A DNA stretch of 64,000 nt from an uncultured Flavobacterium sp. (lineage in GTDB: Bacteria > Bacteroidota > Bacteroidia > Flavobacteriales > Flavobacteriaceae), in assembly GCF_963422545.1 (NCBI RefSeq), contig NZ_OY730260.1:1-64000 (forward strand), written 5' to 3'. Both the position numbers and the translations under genes were made by a program. Under the pieces are notes generated by a model, which made no database searches, was not told the origin of the DNA, and worked only from the letters and a program-made list of their open reading frames with translations. Each line of letters begins with the position of its first letter. Position 1 is the first letter of the stretch. Below, in pieces: positions 1 through 8,853 of the stretch.

Positions 1-184
1 TAGTTACAGGTAAATGTTGTAAATCTTCGAGTGTTTTAATTTTCGAAATATCAATATTTTGTCCTGCAAAAAGTCTTTTGTAAAAAGGAGAATTTTGACT
101 GATATAAGTTAAAAGTTCTGCTAATTTTTGTTCCTGAAAAATTTTAATTTCTTCTAAAGAATTTTTTTCTATTGCTGGAATCAT
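1..184 (-). CDS. AMP-binding (phenylacetate-CoA ligase-like) enzyme, N-terminal part
   Basis: Only the first 61 codons lie in the window; the gene continues past the left edge. The start ATG overlaps the stop of the next gene upstream (ATGA), so the two are translationally coupled. The visible residues (MIPAIEKNSLEEIK..., LLTYISQNSPFYKRLF, KTLEDLQHLPVT) match the N-terminal helices of the PaaK family of adenylate-forming acyl-CoA ligases, which usually read 'NSPFYKRLF ... LEDLxxLPxT'. By context it could activate the 4-hydroxycinnamate starter, or another acyl group, for the pigment pathway. The catalytic AMP-binding motifs lie outside the window, so the family call rests on this N-terminal pattern only. 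Confidence 0.7.
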   Translation of the reverse strand, partial: MIPAIEKNSLEEIKIFQEQKLAELLTYISQNSPFYKRLFAGQNIDISKIKTLEDLQHLPVT

Positions 185-1848
185 TGTAATTTTCTTTTGA
201 GTTTTTTTAAATATTTTTCAATTTCTGATTTATCAGGAACTGTTGTGATTTCTTTGGTCAGCGCTTTTTCAAAATTAGACTGCGCCAGCTGGTATTCTTT
301 TTTTTGATAAAAGTACAACCCTGCTTTGTAATACACAACCCAATAATCAGGGTTTAAGGATTGGTAATTCCGGATAAATTCTGGGCTTATTGTTTCTTTC
401 TTTTTCAGATACAAATCGATTTTATCATCTTCAATTCTAAATTTTTGATAATTCTGATATGCTGTAGTTTCAATAAATGGATCTTTAGCAATATTTAAAT
501 TTTTCTGCTGAAATGAAACTACAGTATTTGATTTTTTTCCTTTAAAAATAGAATCGAGATTATAACAAACAAATTCGCCCAATTGATACGGATTTGCCGA
601 AACCCAAACCAATTTTTCTTCTGGTTTAAAAATGATTCCGTGATGCGCCATCAATTGATTCAGTGCTTTTTCGTTGCCATAACCCAGCGCTTTATCTTGT
701 AAGCCATTTGTATTTCTGAGAATTTCAGAAGCTATTTCAGGATTGATTTTTGGATTTTCACTAAAAAGTTCCTCCATTCTGTCAAATCTGTATTCAGAAT
801 GACTATTGGCGATTTGCAATTGATTTCGTTTTTCGTTTTTTAAATCATCACCTTGAAAATGATTCGAACAAATTAACTGATCGCTATTTGGAATATCATA
901 CACGTCCATTTTTTTAGGCGAAACCTCAATCAAAACGGCTTTATTATCGATCGCACTTCCCACCATAATAGATTCAGAAACAAAAACGGCTCTCTTTTTC
1001 GCAATAGAAATCGCTTCATCAATATTCTTTGCATGTTGCAAAATTTCTCGTGTTACGATTGAAATCGGTGTTTTGGCAATCATCGGAATTTCGGATTTTG
1101 AGGCATTAATCGTAACCGTTAAACCTTCCTCATTCATTCCGGAAACGGCACCAATCATTCCGGGCCAGGTGATCATCATAAACTTATATCCTTCTTTTGG
1201 GTTTATAAAAGCCACGATTTTATTTTCCGCGAAAGCGTCATTTACATAAAAATCAAAATTACGTCCCAGGATTAAATTACCATTCTCAGATTTTTCATTC
1301 CAGGCGGCAAAAGACGAACAGCCTACTAAAGCCAAATCCTGCAAAGCGTGACCTATATCGTGTGCCGCATGCAGGTACAAACTTCGTTGATATTGCGGTG
1401 CAATGTTGTCAAAATCGTGCGACGTATATTGTGATATACCGTAAATTTCCGATTGATATTCTTGCGGAACATACGAGTATAATTTCCGATTGTACCATTT
1501 TAGAAAATAGCGAAGCATTTTTTGTTCAAATTTTGAAGGAATGAGATCCTTTATTTTCGAGAAAAAAATCTGTTCTTGTTTTTTCAAAAGAGAATCTGAC
1601 AAAGCTCCGGTTGTTAATCCAATTTGCAACGGATCACCTTCAACATACAATTCCCAAATGCCCTGTTTGTTTTTTAAAAGTGAATTTTTTCCTGAAAGAA
1701 ATAAACTGTCAGATTGTTTTATTACGACAGGTTTTGCCGAATTATAATTCGAAATTTCAGGTTCATGACGCATTGATTTTGATGTTCCGCAAGAAGCAAA
1801 CATCAATAAAAAACCGATCGAAATAAGGAATATAATTCGGGTTTTCAT
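181..1848 (-). CDS. C45-family (acyl-CoA:6-APA acyltransferase-like) lipoprotein hydrolase
   Basis: The 555-residue protein starts with a lipoprotein signal whose lipobox ends at Cys20 (MFASCG), so it should be anchored outside the cytoplasm. Residues 177-200 read GCSSFAAW ... GRNFDF, the hallmark of the autoproteolytic N-terminal-nucleophile family C45 / AAT: cleavage before Cys177 would expose the nucleophile. Family members hydrolyse or transfer acyl groups on amide substrates. The last 80 or so residues (PDYWVVYYKAGLYFYQKKEY) look like one TPR hairpin. It overlaps the ligase gene by 4 bp and lies 8 bp below the CrtI-like gene, inside the pigment operon. An acyl transfer, ester cleavage or maturation role in flexirubin formation is inference from context. 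Confidence 0.75.
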   Translation of the reverse strand: MKTRIIFLISIGFLLMFASCGTSKSMRHEPEISNYNSAKPVVIKQSDSLFLSGKNSLLKNKQGIWELYVEGDPLQIGLTTGALSDSLLKKQEQIFFSKIKDLIPSKFEQKMLRYFLKWYNRKLYSYVPQEYQSEIYGISQYTSHDFDNIAPQYQRSLYLHAAHDIGHALQDLALVGCSSFAAWNEKSENGNLILGRNFDFYVNDAFAENKIVAFINPKEGYKFMMITWPGMIGAVSGMNEEGLTVTINASKSEIPMIAKTPISIVTREILQHAKNIDEAISIAKKRAVFVSESIMVGSAIDNKAVLIEVSPKKMDVYDIPNSDQLICSNHFQGDDLKNEKRNQLQIANSHSEYRFDRMEELFSENPKINPEIASEILRNTNGLQDKALGYGNEKALNQLMAHHGIIFKPEEKLVWVSANPYQLGEFVCYNLDSIFKGKKSNTVVSFQQKNLNIAKDPFIETTAYQNYQKFRIEDDKIDLYLKKKETISPEFIRNYQSLNPDYWVVYYKAGLYFYQKKEYQLAQSNFEKALTKEITTVPDKSEIEKYLKKLKRKLQ

Positions 1849-1856
1849 CAGCGCTT

Positions 1857-3374
1857 TTATTTAGATATCTGATTGATTTTATTCACCAGATATTCTTTTC
1901 CAAGAATTTCTGAACACGTTACTACAGCTCCAATAGTTACTCCCAAAACCCCATGCATATTGATGCTTTGTCCCGTAAGATAAAGATTGTCTAACTTGGT
2001 TTTTGACGGAATCAGGGTTTTCATAGGATTGTCTGAATCCTTAACATAACCATACATATTGCCATTGTGTCCGCCAATATAATCCCGATACGAAAGTGGA
2101 GTAGAAGTATGAATGGACTGAATACAATCTTTTATTCCCGGAAATTTGAGTTCGATTTCATCAAGAAATTTAGCTGTTTTTCTTGATTTGAATTCCTCGT
2201 AACTTTCACCACGATCATTTTTTTCAGCAGTTGTATTAAAAGTATCAACCCACGGTATCACATCATCATATTTCATGTAGGTAATAAAAGTCATTCCTTC
2301 TGCCCATTCTTCCTGTTTTTTTGAAGCATTCATAGAAGCCATAAAAGCTTTTGGCCATGAAGCTTCATCGTAGTTATGAGCAGACCATACTTCGCTGCTT
2401 TTCTTGAAATGATAATGATTGTGATTGATGTATTTGAAAGTTTCAGGCTTAAAAACAACATATAAACTAAAAGCTGAAATAACGCCTTCAAGACTTTGAA
2501 TTCTACTAAAAAATGCTTTTCTGAAGTTTTCTTCGCCAACAAGTTTCAGCGTAGTTTTTGGATCTATATTAGAGATGAAACGAGTGCCGGAAACCTGAGT
2601 TCCGTCCTTCATTTCTACAGATGTTACTTTGTTATTTTCGACATTAAAACGGGTAACTTCTTTGTATTTGTAAAATTCGCCGCCGTGTTTTTTGAGCTGC
2701 TTTAAAAGCTGCTTCGTGATCTGACTTCCACCATTAATGCAACGCCATGAACTTTGAATATAAGAGTTTACCGAAAGGGCATGAACGTAAAAAGGCGATT
2801 TATCCGGAATTCCTGCATACAGAAAATTTGAACCGGCCAAAACCGCTTTTAGTTTTTCATTTTCAGTAAAGGATTCTATAGTTTCTTTGGCATTTAGTGC
2901 CAAAATTTCATTGTCATATTTACCTTCCCAGTTTAAATTATAGAGAGGAAAGCAATCACAAATTGTTTTTAATTTTTCGCAATATGCTGCAATGTTTGCT
3001 TTTTCATCCGGGAAGTAAACACCCAATTGATCGACAAAATTTTCGTAACCCTGCGCATGTGGATATTCGTTTTTATCATCTTCAAAAGAGATAATATCGA
3101 AACCATTTTCATCTAATTTTTTCAGATTTAACTGGTCAACAATACCAATATATTTAAAATACTGATACAAATTTTGACCTTTTTCAAGACCTCCAATGTA
3201 GTGAATTCCGGTATCAAAAATAGTTTTGTCACGTACAAAAGTCTGTAGGTTTCCGCCGTATTGATTGTTTTTTTCAAGCACACAAACGCTGTAACCTTCT
3301 TTGGCCAGAATAATAGACGATACTAAACCGCCTAAACCGCTGCCTACAATTACTACATCGTAATGCTCTTTCAT
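1857..3374 (-). CDS. CrtI/retinol-saturase-like FAD-dependent oxidoreductase
   Basis: The 505-residue flavoprotein has the N-terminal dinucleotide fold VVIVGSGLGGLVSS (about residues 7-20) followed by the acidic end of the second strand (VLEKN) and YGGN, as in phytoene desaturases, carotene isomerases and all-trans-retinol 13,14-reductases. The C-terminus carries the usual FAD-contact segment (LYLTGQSINMHGVLGV). It lies one base below the RND-acyltransferase gene in the same operon. Its placement in an aryl polyene cluster suggests it acts on the polyene chain, by desaturation, saturation or isomerisation, but the sequence does not say which. No carotenoid genes (crtB, crtE) are visible nearby, which argues against a carotenoid role. 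Confidence 0.8.
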   Translation of the reverse strand: MKEHYDVVIVGSGLGGLVSSIILAKEGYSVCVLEKNNQYGGNLQTFVRDKTIFDTGIHYIGGLEKGQNLYQYFKYIGIVDQLNLKKLDENGFDIISFEDDKNEYPHAQGYENFVDQLGVYFPDEKANIAAYCEKLKTICDCFPLYNLNWEGKYDNEILALNAKETIESFTENEKLKAVLAGSNFLYAGIPDKSPFYVHALSVNSYIQSSWRCINGGSQITKQLLKQLKKHGGEFYKYKEVTRFNVENNKVTSVEMKDGTQVSGTRFISNIDPKTTLKLVGEENFRKAFFSRIQSLEGVISAFSLYVVFKPETFKYINHNHYHFKKSSEVWSAHNYDEASWPKAFMASMNASKKQEEWAEGMTFITYMKYDDVIPWVDTFNTTAEKNDRGESYEEFKSRKTAKFLDEIELKFPGIKDCIQSIHTSTPLSYRDYIGGHNGNMYGYVKDSDNPMKTLIPSKTKLDNLYLTGQSINMHGVLGVTIGAVVTCSEILGKEYLVNKINQISK

Positions 3375-3375
3375 A

Positions 3376-6300
3376 TTAGTTTTTGTTTAATATGATTATA
3401 GAATTTTGGTCAAAAGCACAATCAAAACCAAAGTTATTAATCAAAGTGGTTTTTAAATTAGAACTATCCATTAAAATAACACAGGAAGTTACAGAAACGA
3501 TTTTTTCAAGATCATTTTTATAATTTTCATCAGAAATTAAAACAACATCATATTGATTTTCTAAAATTGATTCGAGACTTTCCTGATAGAGGATTTTTCT
3601 CTTTTTAACGATATAATTGGTTTTAGAAACTTCACGTTTTTCTTCGTCATTATTATAGGAATATATTTTTCGCTGTGGTTCCTGCAATGCTAATAAAACA
3701 TCTAATTGCCCATGATCGTTTGAGAAATGTGCAAGTTTGGCTTTCGCCGAAATGTGCTGGTTTAAGTGATAATAGGTTTCCAGATGCGTTTTTAAATCTT
3801 TTTTTACACTATTTACGATTTCAATTTCTTTGTAATCATAAGTGTGAATAAGCATTTTTTTGAAATAATCAGGTCCTTCAATTTCCTGACGGAGTTTCTG
3901 AAATTTAGCTTTATAAAAAGTACTTATTTGCTTTGTTCTTTCGGCATAATTTTTTCCGAAAGAAAGATTTTCGGGTGTAATTCTTTCCAGAATAGAAACC
4001 GTAAGACTGCCGTCATGAATTACAAAATCACCTTTAGGAAGTGTTTCTGAAGCACCATGAATTAAAACCGGAAGAATATCTAAATTGAATTTTTCGGCAA
4101 GATAAAAAGCCCCTTTATGAAAACGTTTAATCTGATTACTTTCTGAGCGTGTTCCTTCCGGAAAAATCATTAACGAATAACCTTCGTTTACTTTTTGGCG
4201 CAAATGTTCAACGCCTTCTTCAAGTCCTTCAGAAACGGGATAGAAACCTGCTTTTCTTACCGTAGCGCCAAAAATAGGAGAGTTGTAAACCCAGTCATTT
4301 ACTAAAAATATAATTTTTGGACTCAACATTCCGATCGTCAGAATATCAAGAAATGACGAATGATTGGCAATAATGATTGCGGGTTTTTCGAAATTTTCAT
4401 CAAATTTATTAATGACCTTTTTATGAAGAAATGGATTGGAATACAATACTGATTTCATGAATTTTGAAATGCAATATCTAAATCCTTTCATTTTTGTTTT
4501 TTCGTTTAACGGAATTATCGGCATAAGGATCAAACAGAAAATTGACATTAAAATTCCGCCAAGTCCGTAATAAGAAAAGGATAAAACACCGTGTAAAAAC
4601 GATCGTAACTCAAAAGGAGCATTTCCGTTTTTTGGACGATTCGATAAAAATAATTTAAACAGAATCGGGTAGAAAATAAACGTGATAATCAAAGCGGCAA
4701 AAACTCCAATCAAAGAAACCGATGAAATTGATCGCAACGCCGGATGTTGTGCAAAAATCATCGCGCCAATTCCTAATATCGTGGTAATAACAGCCAGAAT
4801 AATGGATGTTCTATAAATGGCAATTTCGTTTTTTCCGGTTGTATATTCTTTTTGAAGTGCGCTTGTCATGAAAATACTAAAATCAACGCCGTGTCCAAAA
4901 ATCAACGTACAAACAATCATACTAAAGATATTCATTTGAATACCAAAAACGCCCATGATTCCTGCTGTTACAATTCCCGTTAAAGCAATTGGAATACAAC
5001 TTACAATTACCAATTCGACTCTTCTGAAAAAGAAAAATAAGATCAGAATTACAGCCACAAATGAATAATTTACTAACGAATTAAAATCGGTTTTCAAGGT
5101 GCTGAAAAACGTTTCATTCATTTGCTGACGGTCAATCGCAATGAGATTATTTTTGGCTGAAGCCGATTTCACAAAAGCATCTCGTTGTTCCGGAGCCACT
5201 TTTACTAAAGTAGAAATCGTGAAAAAACCATTCTTTTCGGTTACAAATTCTTTTAGCTGTAACGTTTGAATTTTTAAATATTCTTTGGCAGAAATGGGTT
5301 TGAAGTTGAAATCTAAATGATCAAAAAAGTTGGTATAAGTAGTTGGTTTGAAACCTAGTTTTGAACCTTCGTCAATCAATTCAGATTTTAAAAGCTGCTT
5401 TTTATTTGTATCCCAAAACGAATTCCATCTGTCAATCTTCTGTTTTTGTTCCTTTTGCGAAAGCATAATTCCGCCAACTGAACTGAAATTTAATATTTTA
5501 TCTTGTTGTTTTTCTTTTGATAAATCAGAGAAAAGTTTGCTGTTGTTTTGCAAAACTTCTTCCATACTATTTCCGTATGAGGCAACATAAATGGTTTTGG
5601 ATGTTAAACTCGTGCTTTTTTCCAGCTCTTTTTCGGCGGCTCTAATTTCTTTTGGAACATAATTTAACTGCGATAAATCGTTATTGAAGCCCACATTATT
5701 ATAAGTGAAGCAGCAAATGATGGTGATGATAACGCAAAAGCCAATTAAAAATTTATTGTTGTGAAAGGAGAAATTTGCCAATTTATCAATGACATTTTTC
5801 TTGTGATCAAAATTATTCTCTTTTGGTTTGTATAAATGCGGAACAATCAAAAGGGAGAAAAATGCCGAAGCCATAACAATTACAGCGGCAAAAATTCCAA
5901 GATCATTCAACGCATCTGATTTTACAAAAAGCAAACATAAAAAGGCAACCGCAGTGGTTGAACTACTCATAATTACCGGCATTGTAATGTCTTTGTACAA
6001 AGTTTGTACATCGCTGTTGTGTTTGTAATGCGTGAGAATATGAATAGAATAATCAATCGTGATTCCTAATAAGATAGAGCCAATTCCGAGAGAAATGGCT
6101 GAGATTTGCTCTTTTACAAAATATAAAAAGGCAACGGCAAAGAAAGCTCCAAAAACGGTTGGAAGAAAAATGATTAACGGAATTAATACTTTTCTATAGA
6201 ACAAAATCAAGATCAACATCAGCGTAATCATCGCGATTGTTGTCGTTAAAATAATATCGCTCTTAATTCGATTGGCATTTGCAACGGCAATTAATGCGGA

Positions 6301-7059
6301 ACCAAAGTAACTGATCGAAGTTTTGGTTTTAAATTTCTGATTCAGATTATCCTGAATAGATTTTAGTTTGGTGGCAAAAACGGTGTTCTTTTCTGTTTCG
6401 CTCGACGGAAGATTTGACGTAATAAAAAGCAATAATTTCTTTTTGTCTTTCGTCATCACAAAACCACCGTCAAGCGTAAAATCGTCACCGATATTCAGCT
6501 GTTGTAATTTTTTTAAAGCAATAAAAGAAATCCCAAGCGGATCTTGCAGTATAAAATCTTTAGTTATAAATCCCGAAGGCGAAATAATTGATTTATAATT
6601 GCCCTGAACAGCTGCAGCAATACTGTCTTTTTGAAGTTTATTTTGAATAGCATTATAATCCTTATTCTCCAGAAAAAGAGGAAGATTATTGTAAACAAAA
6701 TCTATGGTTTCCTGAATATTTTCCTCGTCAATTTTTCCCTGAATTCCAGTTATATAAGGTTTGCTGGATTTAGTAACGCTATCAGAAAAAGCAGTTGCCA
6801 TTTCTTTTAAATCTTCATTTGTTCCGTTTTTTTCGAGTTTGAAAATAACGGTAATTTTATCGGCAAAATTAAGTTGTTTTAAAACTTTTGCGGTGACATC
6901 AGCCTTGTCGTTTGTTGGGATAAGTTTGGTAATATCTTCTTCAAACTTAATTTTAGAAGCAAAAAATCCAAACACAAAAAGCATCAGAATAGCCAACACA
7001 ACTGACAATGATTTTCGTCGGTTTACAAATAAATGAATAGTGTAAAAATAATGATGCAT
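3376..7059 (-). CDS. RND/MMPL exporter fused to a PlsC-type acyltransferase and a methyltransferase-like tail
   Basis: This very large inner-membrane protein has three parts. Residues 1 to about 830 form a two-repeat RND/MMPL transporter: one helix near the start, periplasmic loops, and two helix bundles containing GIGSILLGITIDYS and GHGVDFSIFM. After further helices comes a glycerophosphate acyltransferase-like domain at roughly 890-1075, with NHSSFLD (HX4D) and FPEGTRS. The last 130 or so residues resemble a class I methyltransferase core (DVVLISDE) whose glycine-rich SAM loop has been replaced. Flexirubin and aryl polyene clusters normally encode an MMPL exporter and acyltransferase, so export and acyl transfer of the pigment are likely. 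An in-frame GTG at 7086 would add 9 residues, but it abuts a palindromic repeat; the ATG at 7059 (MHHYFYTIHLF) is preferred. Confidence 0.85.
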   Translation of the reverse strand: MHHYFYTIHLFVNRRKSLSVVLAILMLFVFGFFASKIKFEEDITKLIPTNDKADVTAKVLKQLNFADKITVIFKLEKNGTNEDLKEMATAFSDSVTKSSKPYITGIQGKIDEENIQETIDFVYNNLPLFLENKDYNAIQNKLQKDSIAAAVQGNYKSIISPSGFITKDFILQDPLGISFIALKKLQQLNIGDDFTLDGGFVMTKDKKKLLLFITSNLPSSETEKNTVFATKLKSIQDNLNQKFKTKTSISYFGSALIAVANANRIKSDIILTTTIAMITLMLILILFYRKVLIPLIIFLPTVFGAFFAVAFLYFVKEQISAISLGIGSILLGITIDYSIHILTHYKHNSDVQTLYKDITMPVIMSSSTTAVAFLCLLFVKSDALNDLGIFAAVIVMASAFFSLLIVPHLYKPKENNFDHKKNVIDKLANFSFHNNKFLIGFCVIITIICCFTYNNVGFNNDLSQLNYVPKEIRAAEKELEKSTSLTSKTIYVASYGNSMEEVLQNNSKLFSDLSKEKQQDKILNFSSVGGIMLSQKEQKQKIDRWNSFWDTNKKQLLKSELIDEGSKLGFKPTTYTNFFDHLDFNFKPISAKEYLKIQTLQLKEFVTEKNGFFTISTLVKVAPEQRDAFVKSASAKNNLIAIDRQQMNETFFSTLKTDFNSLVNYSFVAVILILFFFFRRVELVIVSCIPIALTGIVTAGIMGVFGIQMNIFSMIVCTLIFGHGVDFSIFMTSALQKEYTTGKNEIAIYRTSIILAVITTILGIGAMIFAQHPALRSISSVSLIGVFAALIITFIFYPILFKLFLSNRPKNGNAPFELRSFLHGVLSFSYYGLGGILMSIFCLILMPIIPLNEKTKMKGFRYCISKFMKSVLYSNPFLHKKVINKFDENFEKPAIIIANHSSFLDILTIGMLSPKIIFLVNDWVYNSPIFGATVRKAGFYPVSEGLEEGVEHLRQKVNEGYSLMIFPEGTRSESNQIKRFHKGAFYLAEKFNLDILPVLIHGASETLPKGDFVIHDGSLTVSILERITPENLSFGKNYAERTKQISTFYKAKFQKLRQEIEGPDYFKKMLIHTYDYKEIEIVNSVKKDLKTHLETYYHLNQHISAKAKLAHFSNDHGQLDVLLALQEPQRKIYSYNNDEEKREVSKTNYIVKKRKILYQESLESILENQYDVVLISDENYKNDLEKIVSVTSCVILMDSSNLKTTLINNFGFDCAFDQNSIIILNKN

Positions 7060-7086
7060 GTGGTATTTATTATTGTTTTTTTGCAC

Positions 7087-7104
7087 TCCCGATAGCTATC
7101 GGGA
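7087..7104. repeat. 18-bp perfect palindrome
   Basis: The sequence TCCCGATAGCTATCGGGA is a perfect 18-bp inverted repeat without a spacer. It lies directly upstream of the RND-fusion gene and 59 bp below the glycosyltransferase stop. It has no adjoining T-run, so it is a weak candidate terminator; a dispersed repeat unit or RNA processing hairpin is equally possible. Confidence 0.7.
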
Positions 7105-7125
7105 TAAAAGGATTAAATTGATTTT

Positions 7126-7155
7126 AAATCTGTGTAAATCAGTTTAATCTGCTGC
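7126..7155. repeat. Copy of the dispersed 'aatctgtg / cagatt' repeat
   Basis: This short AT-rich stretch (AAATCTGTGTAAATCAGTTTAATCTG pattern) matches the motif vocabulary of the longer repeats at 11753, 17089, 24402, 43265, 48642 and 62630. It fills the gap between the glycosyltransferase and RND-fusion genes. Confidence 0.5.
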
Positions 7156-7162
7156 AAAATAT

Positions 7163-8347
7163 TTAATTATTGTAATTTTTCTTAGAACTAAAAGCTGTTA
7201 AAAGCAAGTAACTTAATAAACCAACTGATAGTGCCAAAACGGATGCTAAAATAAGACTTCCGATGATATATTGCGTTGCATTTTTCTGAATATCGTCGAG
7301 CGTGATAGAACTGTCTAAAATTAAAGGAGCTTCGTTTGACACAAAATAACTTCCCATTTTTAAAGAACCATAGATAACAAACGGGATAAAAGGAGGAAAG
7401 CTCACATTTGACGCCAGATAAGCAATGACTTTATTTAGCCTGAATAAAGCGGCGAAAGTAAAAAGTAAAATGGTTTGAAATCCCCAAAAAGGAGAAATCC
7501 CGATGAAAATACCTAAAGCAATTGATGCTGATTTTTTGAAATTAGAATCACTGCTTTCTAAAATATCTTCAAGAAAAAACTTTTTAAATCCTTTTTTTTT
7601 TGCTTTTCTAAGATAATCTCTCGGTTTGATATACAACAATGCATTGATAACCAAAACGGTATTTAAAATACTGATTCGAGTAAAATCTTTAAACGGACGA
7701 AAATGTGAAACGCGTTCTGCAGGATCGTACAAAATTTGAATTGGAATGTTTTTAACCACAATACCTTTCCAGGCAGAACGAACAATAACTTCAATTTCGA
7801 ACTCAAATTTGTTGGTATAAAATTGTTTCGGAATTAAATTTAAAGGATACAATCTGAAGCCTGATTGTGTATCATCCAGTTCAATTCCGGTTTCGAACTT
7901 AAACCAGAAGTTCGAAAATTTATTTCCAAAACTACTTTTCTTTGGTACATTTTCCTGCGTCATATTTCGGCTCCCAATCAATAAAGTATTTGGTTCTTTT
8001 TGAATTTCGGTTATAAAATTTGGAATATCAGAAGCAAAATGTTGTCCATCAGAATCAATAGTGATTGCATATTCAAAATGCATTTCGATTGCTTTTCTAA
8101 AGCCATTTCTCAATGCTCGTCCTTTTCCTAAGTTTTCAGGATGATGAATTTGCGTGAATTGCGAATATTGTTTTAAAATCTCAAAAGTTTCATCGGTCGA
8201 TCCATCATTAACAATAATGATATTGGTAGTGAAATCTAAAATAGAATCCAGCACTTTTTTTAGCGTTTTGTGATTGTTGTATGTGGGAACAATGACACAA
8301 AAATGGGTCGAATTAAGCAATTCTTGCTGTGGTATTATAGGTTTCAT
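7163..8347 (-). CDS. Family 2 glycosyltransferase with C-terminal DUF2062 membrane domain
   Basis: Residues 1 to about 235 are a GT-A family 2 glycosyltransferase of the dolichol-phosphate mannosyltransferase type: VPTYNNHKTL (20-29), NDGSTDE (47-53), DSDGQ (98-102, metal and nucleotide binding) and DTQSGFRLYP. Residues from about 265 to the end form a DUF2062 domain with hydrophobic helices (ALGIFIGISPFWGFQ). This two-domain arrangement is common in Bacteroidetes, and GT2 proteins are standard in aryl polyene clusters. The acceptor could be a lipid or the pigment head group. It is followed after 18 bp by the 161-residue exported protein, in the same direction. Confidence 0.85.
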   Translation of the reverse strand: MKPIIPQQELLNSTHFCVIVPTYNNHKTLKKVLDSILDFTTNIIIVNDGSTDETFEILKQYSQFTQIHHPENLGKGRALRNGFRKAIEMHFEYAITIDSDGQHFASDIPNFITEIQKEPNTLLIGSRNMTQENVPKKSSFGNKFSNFWFKFETGIELDDTQSGFRLYPLNLIPKQFYTNKFEFEIEVIVRSAWKGIVVKNIPIQILYDPAERVSHFRPFKDFTRISILNTVLVINALLYIKPRDYLRKAKKKGFKKFFLEDILESSDSNFKKSASIALGIFIGISPFWGFQTILLFTFAALFRLNKVIAYLASNVSFPPFIPFVIYGSLKMGSYFVSNEAPLILDSSITLDDIQKNATQYIIGSLILASVLALSVGLLSYLLLTAFSSKKNYNN

Positions 8348-8365
8348 TTAGAGTTTCTCTTTAGC

Positions 8366-8851
8366 TTACTTTACGAATTGTTTCTCTTTTTCAGAGAAGC
8401 TTTTCGATTGTAAAATAAAGTCTTTTAGGTAATCTTTTAAAGCGCCGTTTTGCTCTGCATAATGTGTTGTAATATATTTTTGGTCTTCTTTGATATTCTT
8501 TTTATAGCCTGTAATTCGGGGAACATTTTCCTGAATACTCAACCGGATCATTCTAATTTCGATATTATTAGGTTCGCTTTTTATGGTTGATTCAAGGAGT
8601 TTTGCACCTTCTTTAAAACGGGCAATTTTATTTGTTAGTTTCTTTTGATAATTTGAATCTAATAAAATTGAAGCGGCTTTGTAAGCCACTAAAATCTTGT
8701 CATCATTGTCTGAGATATCAGCCATTTTTGCCGAAAATTCTTTGGCATTACTATCTGATTTTGTTACGTTGGGATACATTTTTCTGATCGTTGCTAAATC
8801 CGGAGTGCCAGCAAAATTTATCCAAAGTAGTAATGACAATAGTAATTTCAT
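8366..8851 (-). CDS. Exported protein of unknown function in the pigment operon
   Basis: The 161-residue product has a short hydrophobic N-terminus (MKLLLSLLLWINFAGT) that could be a signal peptide. The rest is a soluble helical domain with a charged C-terminus. I recognise no catalytic motif. It ends 18 bp above the glycosyltransferase gene and begins 2 bp below the stop of the hotdog gene, so it is firmly in the operon and probably acts in the periplasm. Homologues of this size occur in other flexirubin loci as far as I recall, but no function is known to me. Confidence 0.65.
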   Translation of the reverse strand: MKLLLSLLLWINFAGTPDLATIRKMYPNVTKSDSNAKEFSAKMADISDNDDKILVAYKAASILLDSNYQKKLTNKIARFKEGAKLLESTIKSEPNNIEIRMIRLSIQENVPRITGYKKNIKEDQKYITTHYAEQNGALKDYLKDFILQSKSFSEKEKQFVK

Positions 8852-8853
8852 AA

